Of a stretch of 6,938 nt of DNA, positions 6,851 to 6,938 are shown piece by piece. The first letter of the stretch is position 1, and every line of letters starts with the position of its first letter. The stretch covers positions 1 through 6,938 of the forward strand of contig CALCFH010000226.1 of NCBI GenBank assembly GCA_937900215.1, given 5' to 3'. The position numbers and the translations under genes were made by a program. The notes beneath the pieces were generated by a model. It worked only from the letters and a program-made list of their open reading frames with translations. It did not search any database and was not told where the DNA came from. This DNA comes from an uncultured Cryomorphaceae bacterium. Lineage in GTDB: Bacteria > Bacteroidota > Bacteroidia > Flavobacteriales > Schleiferiaceae.

Positions 6851-6938
6851 AAATCATTTGTATTGGCAGAAATTATGCCCAACATGCCGCTGAACTCAAC
6901 AACCCTATTCCCAAAGAACCCGTCGTCTTTATTAAACC
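6847..6938 (+). CDS. Fumarylacetoacetate hydrolase (FAH) family protein, N-terminal fragment (3' truncated by window)
   Basis: The first 30 codons of a gene that runs off the right edge. The translation from TTG 6847 begins MKIICIGRNYAQHAAELNNP and continues IPKEPVVFIK. The opening IICIGRNYxxHaxEL followed by PxEPVvFiK is the characteristic N terminus of the FAH family (fumarylacetoacetate hydrolases, 2-hydroxyhepta-2,4-diene-1,7-dioate isomerases, acylpyruvases and oxaloacetate tautomerases/decarboxylases). These are cytoplasmic metal enzymes acting on 2-oxo/enol acids. The metal-binding Glu and Asp residues lie beyond the window, so the specific reaction cannot be named. No ATG is available: the match to the family begins exactly at this TTG, and the next in-frame Met is not within the window. 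The gene overlaps the exonuclease stop, so the two are translationally coupled. Confidence 0.87.
   Translation, partial: MKIICIGRNYAQHAAELNNPIPKEPVVFIK

Noticed and set aside
1..6938. Search for CRISPR arrays, tRNA/rRNA, insertion sequences, attachment sites and toxin-antitoxin or defence genes
   Set aside because: Nearly every base is accounted for by recognised genes; the only gap over 15 bases is 265-337, which holds the terminator and promoter candidate. No direct-repeat array, terminal inverted repeat or transposase was seen.

Overview
This window looks like an ordinary chromosomal stretch of a Bacteroidota bacterium, most likely a flavobacterium-like member. The support is an AT-leaning composition, genes without Shine-Dalgarno sequences, a Bacteroidota-type promoter candidate (TTTG ... 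TATCTTTA), and protein sequences with the typical flavour of that phylum. All clear genes are on the + strand, and the coding density is very high.

Layout: positions 1-264 hold the 3' end of a 2-oxo acid dehydrogenase E2 acyltransferase gene, with its catalytic DHRVVDG motif. A strong intrinsic terminator (291-331) follows in the only real intergenic gap (265-337). A complete tripartite RND efflux operon comes next: a lipoprotein periplasmic adaptor (338-1480), an inner-membrane HAE1-type RND transporter (1480-4644) and a NodT-type outer-membrane factor lipoprotein (4637-6031). The cistrons overlap by 1 and 8 nt, so they are almost certainly co-transcribed and translationally coupled. Twelve bases later a DEDDh 3'-5' exonuclease with an ExoX-like C-terminal domain begins at a TTG codon (6044-6850). 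Its stop codon overlaps the TTG start of a fumarylacetoacetate-hydrolase-family gene that runs off the right edge (6847-6938).

How the genes work together: the adaptor, pump and outer-membrane channel should assemble into one proton-driven efflux machine spanning both membranes. The proton-relay residues of the pump are all present, while several aromatic positions of the AcrB drug-binding pocket are replaced, so its substrates cannot be assumed to match AcrB. The exonuclease and the FAH-family gene have no evident functional link to efflux, but no terminator separates them from the pump.

I found no mobile element, CRISPR array, RNA gene or convincing undescribed system. The points worth a second look are small: a promoter candidate that overlaps the terminator and predicts a leaderless or nearly leaderless mRNA, two successive TTG starts including a TTGA stop/start overlap, the pocket substitutions in the pump, and the lack of a local regulator.
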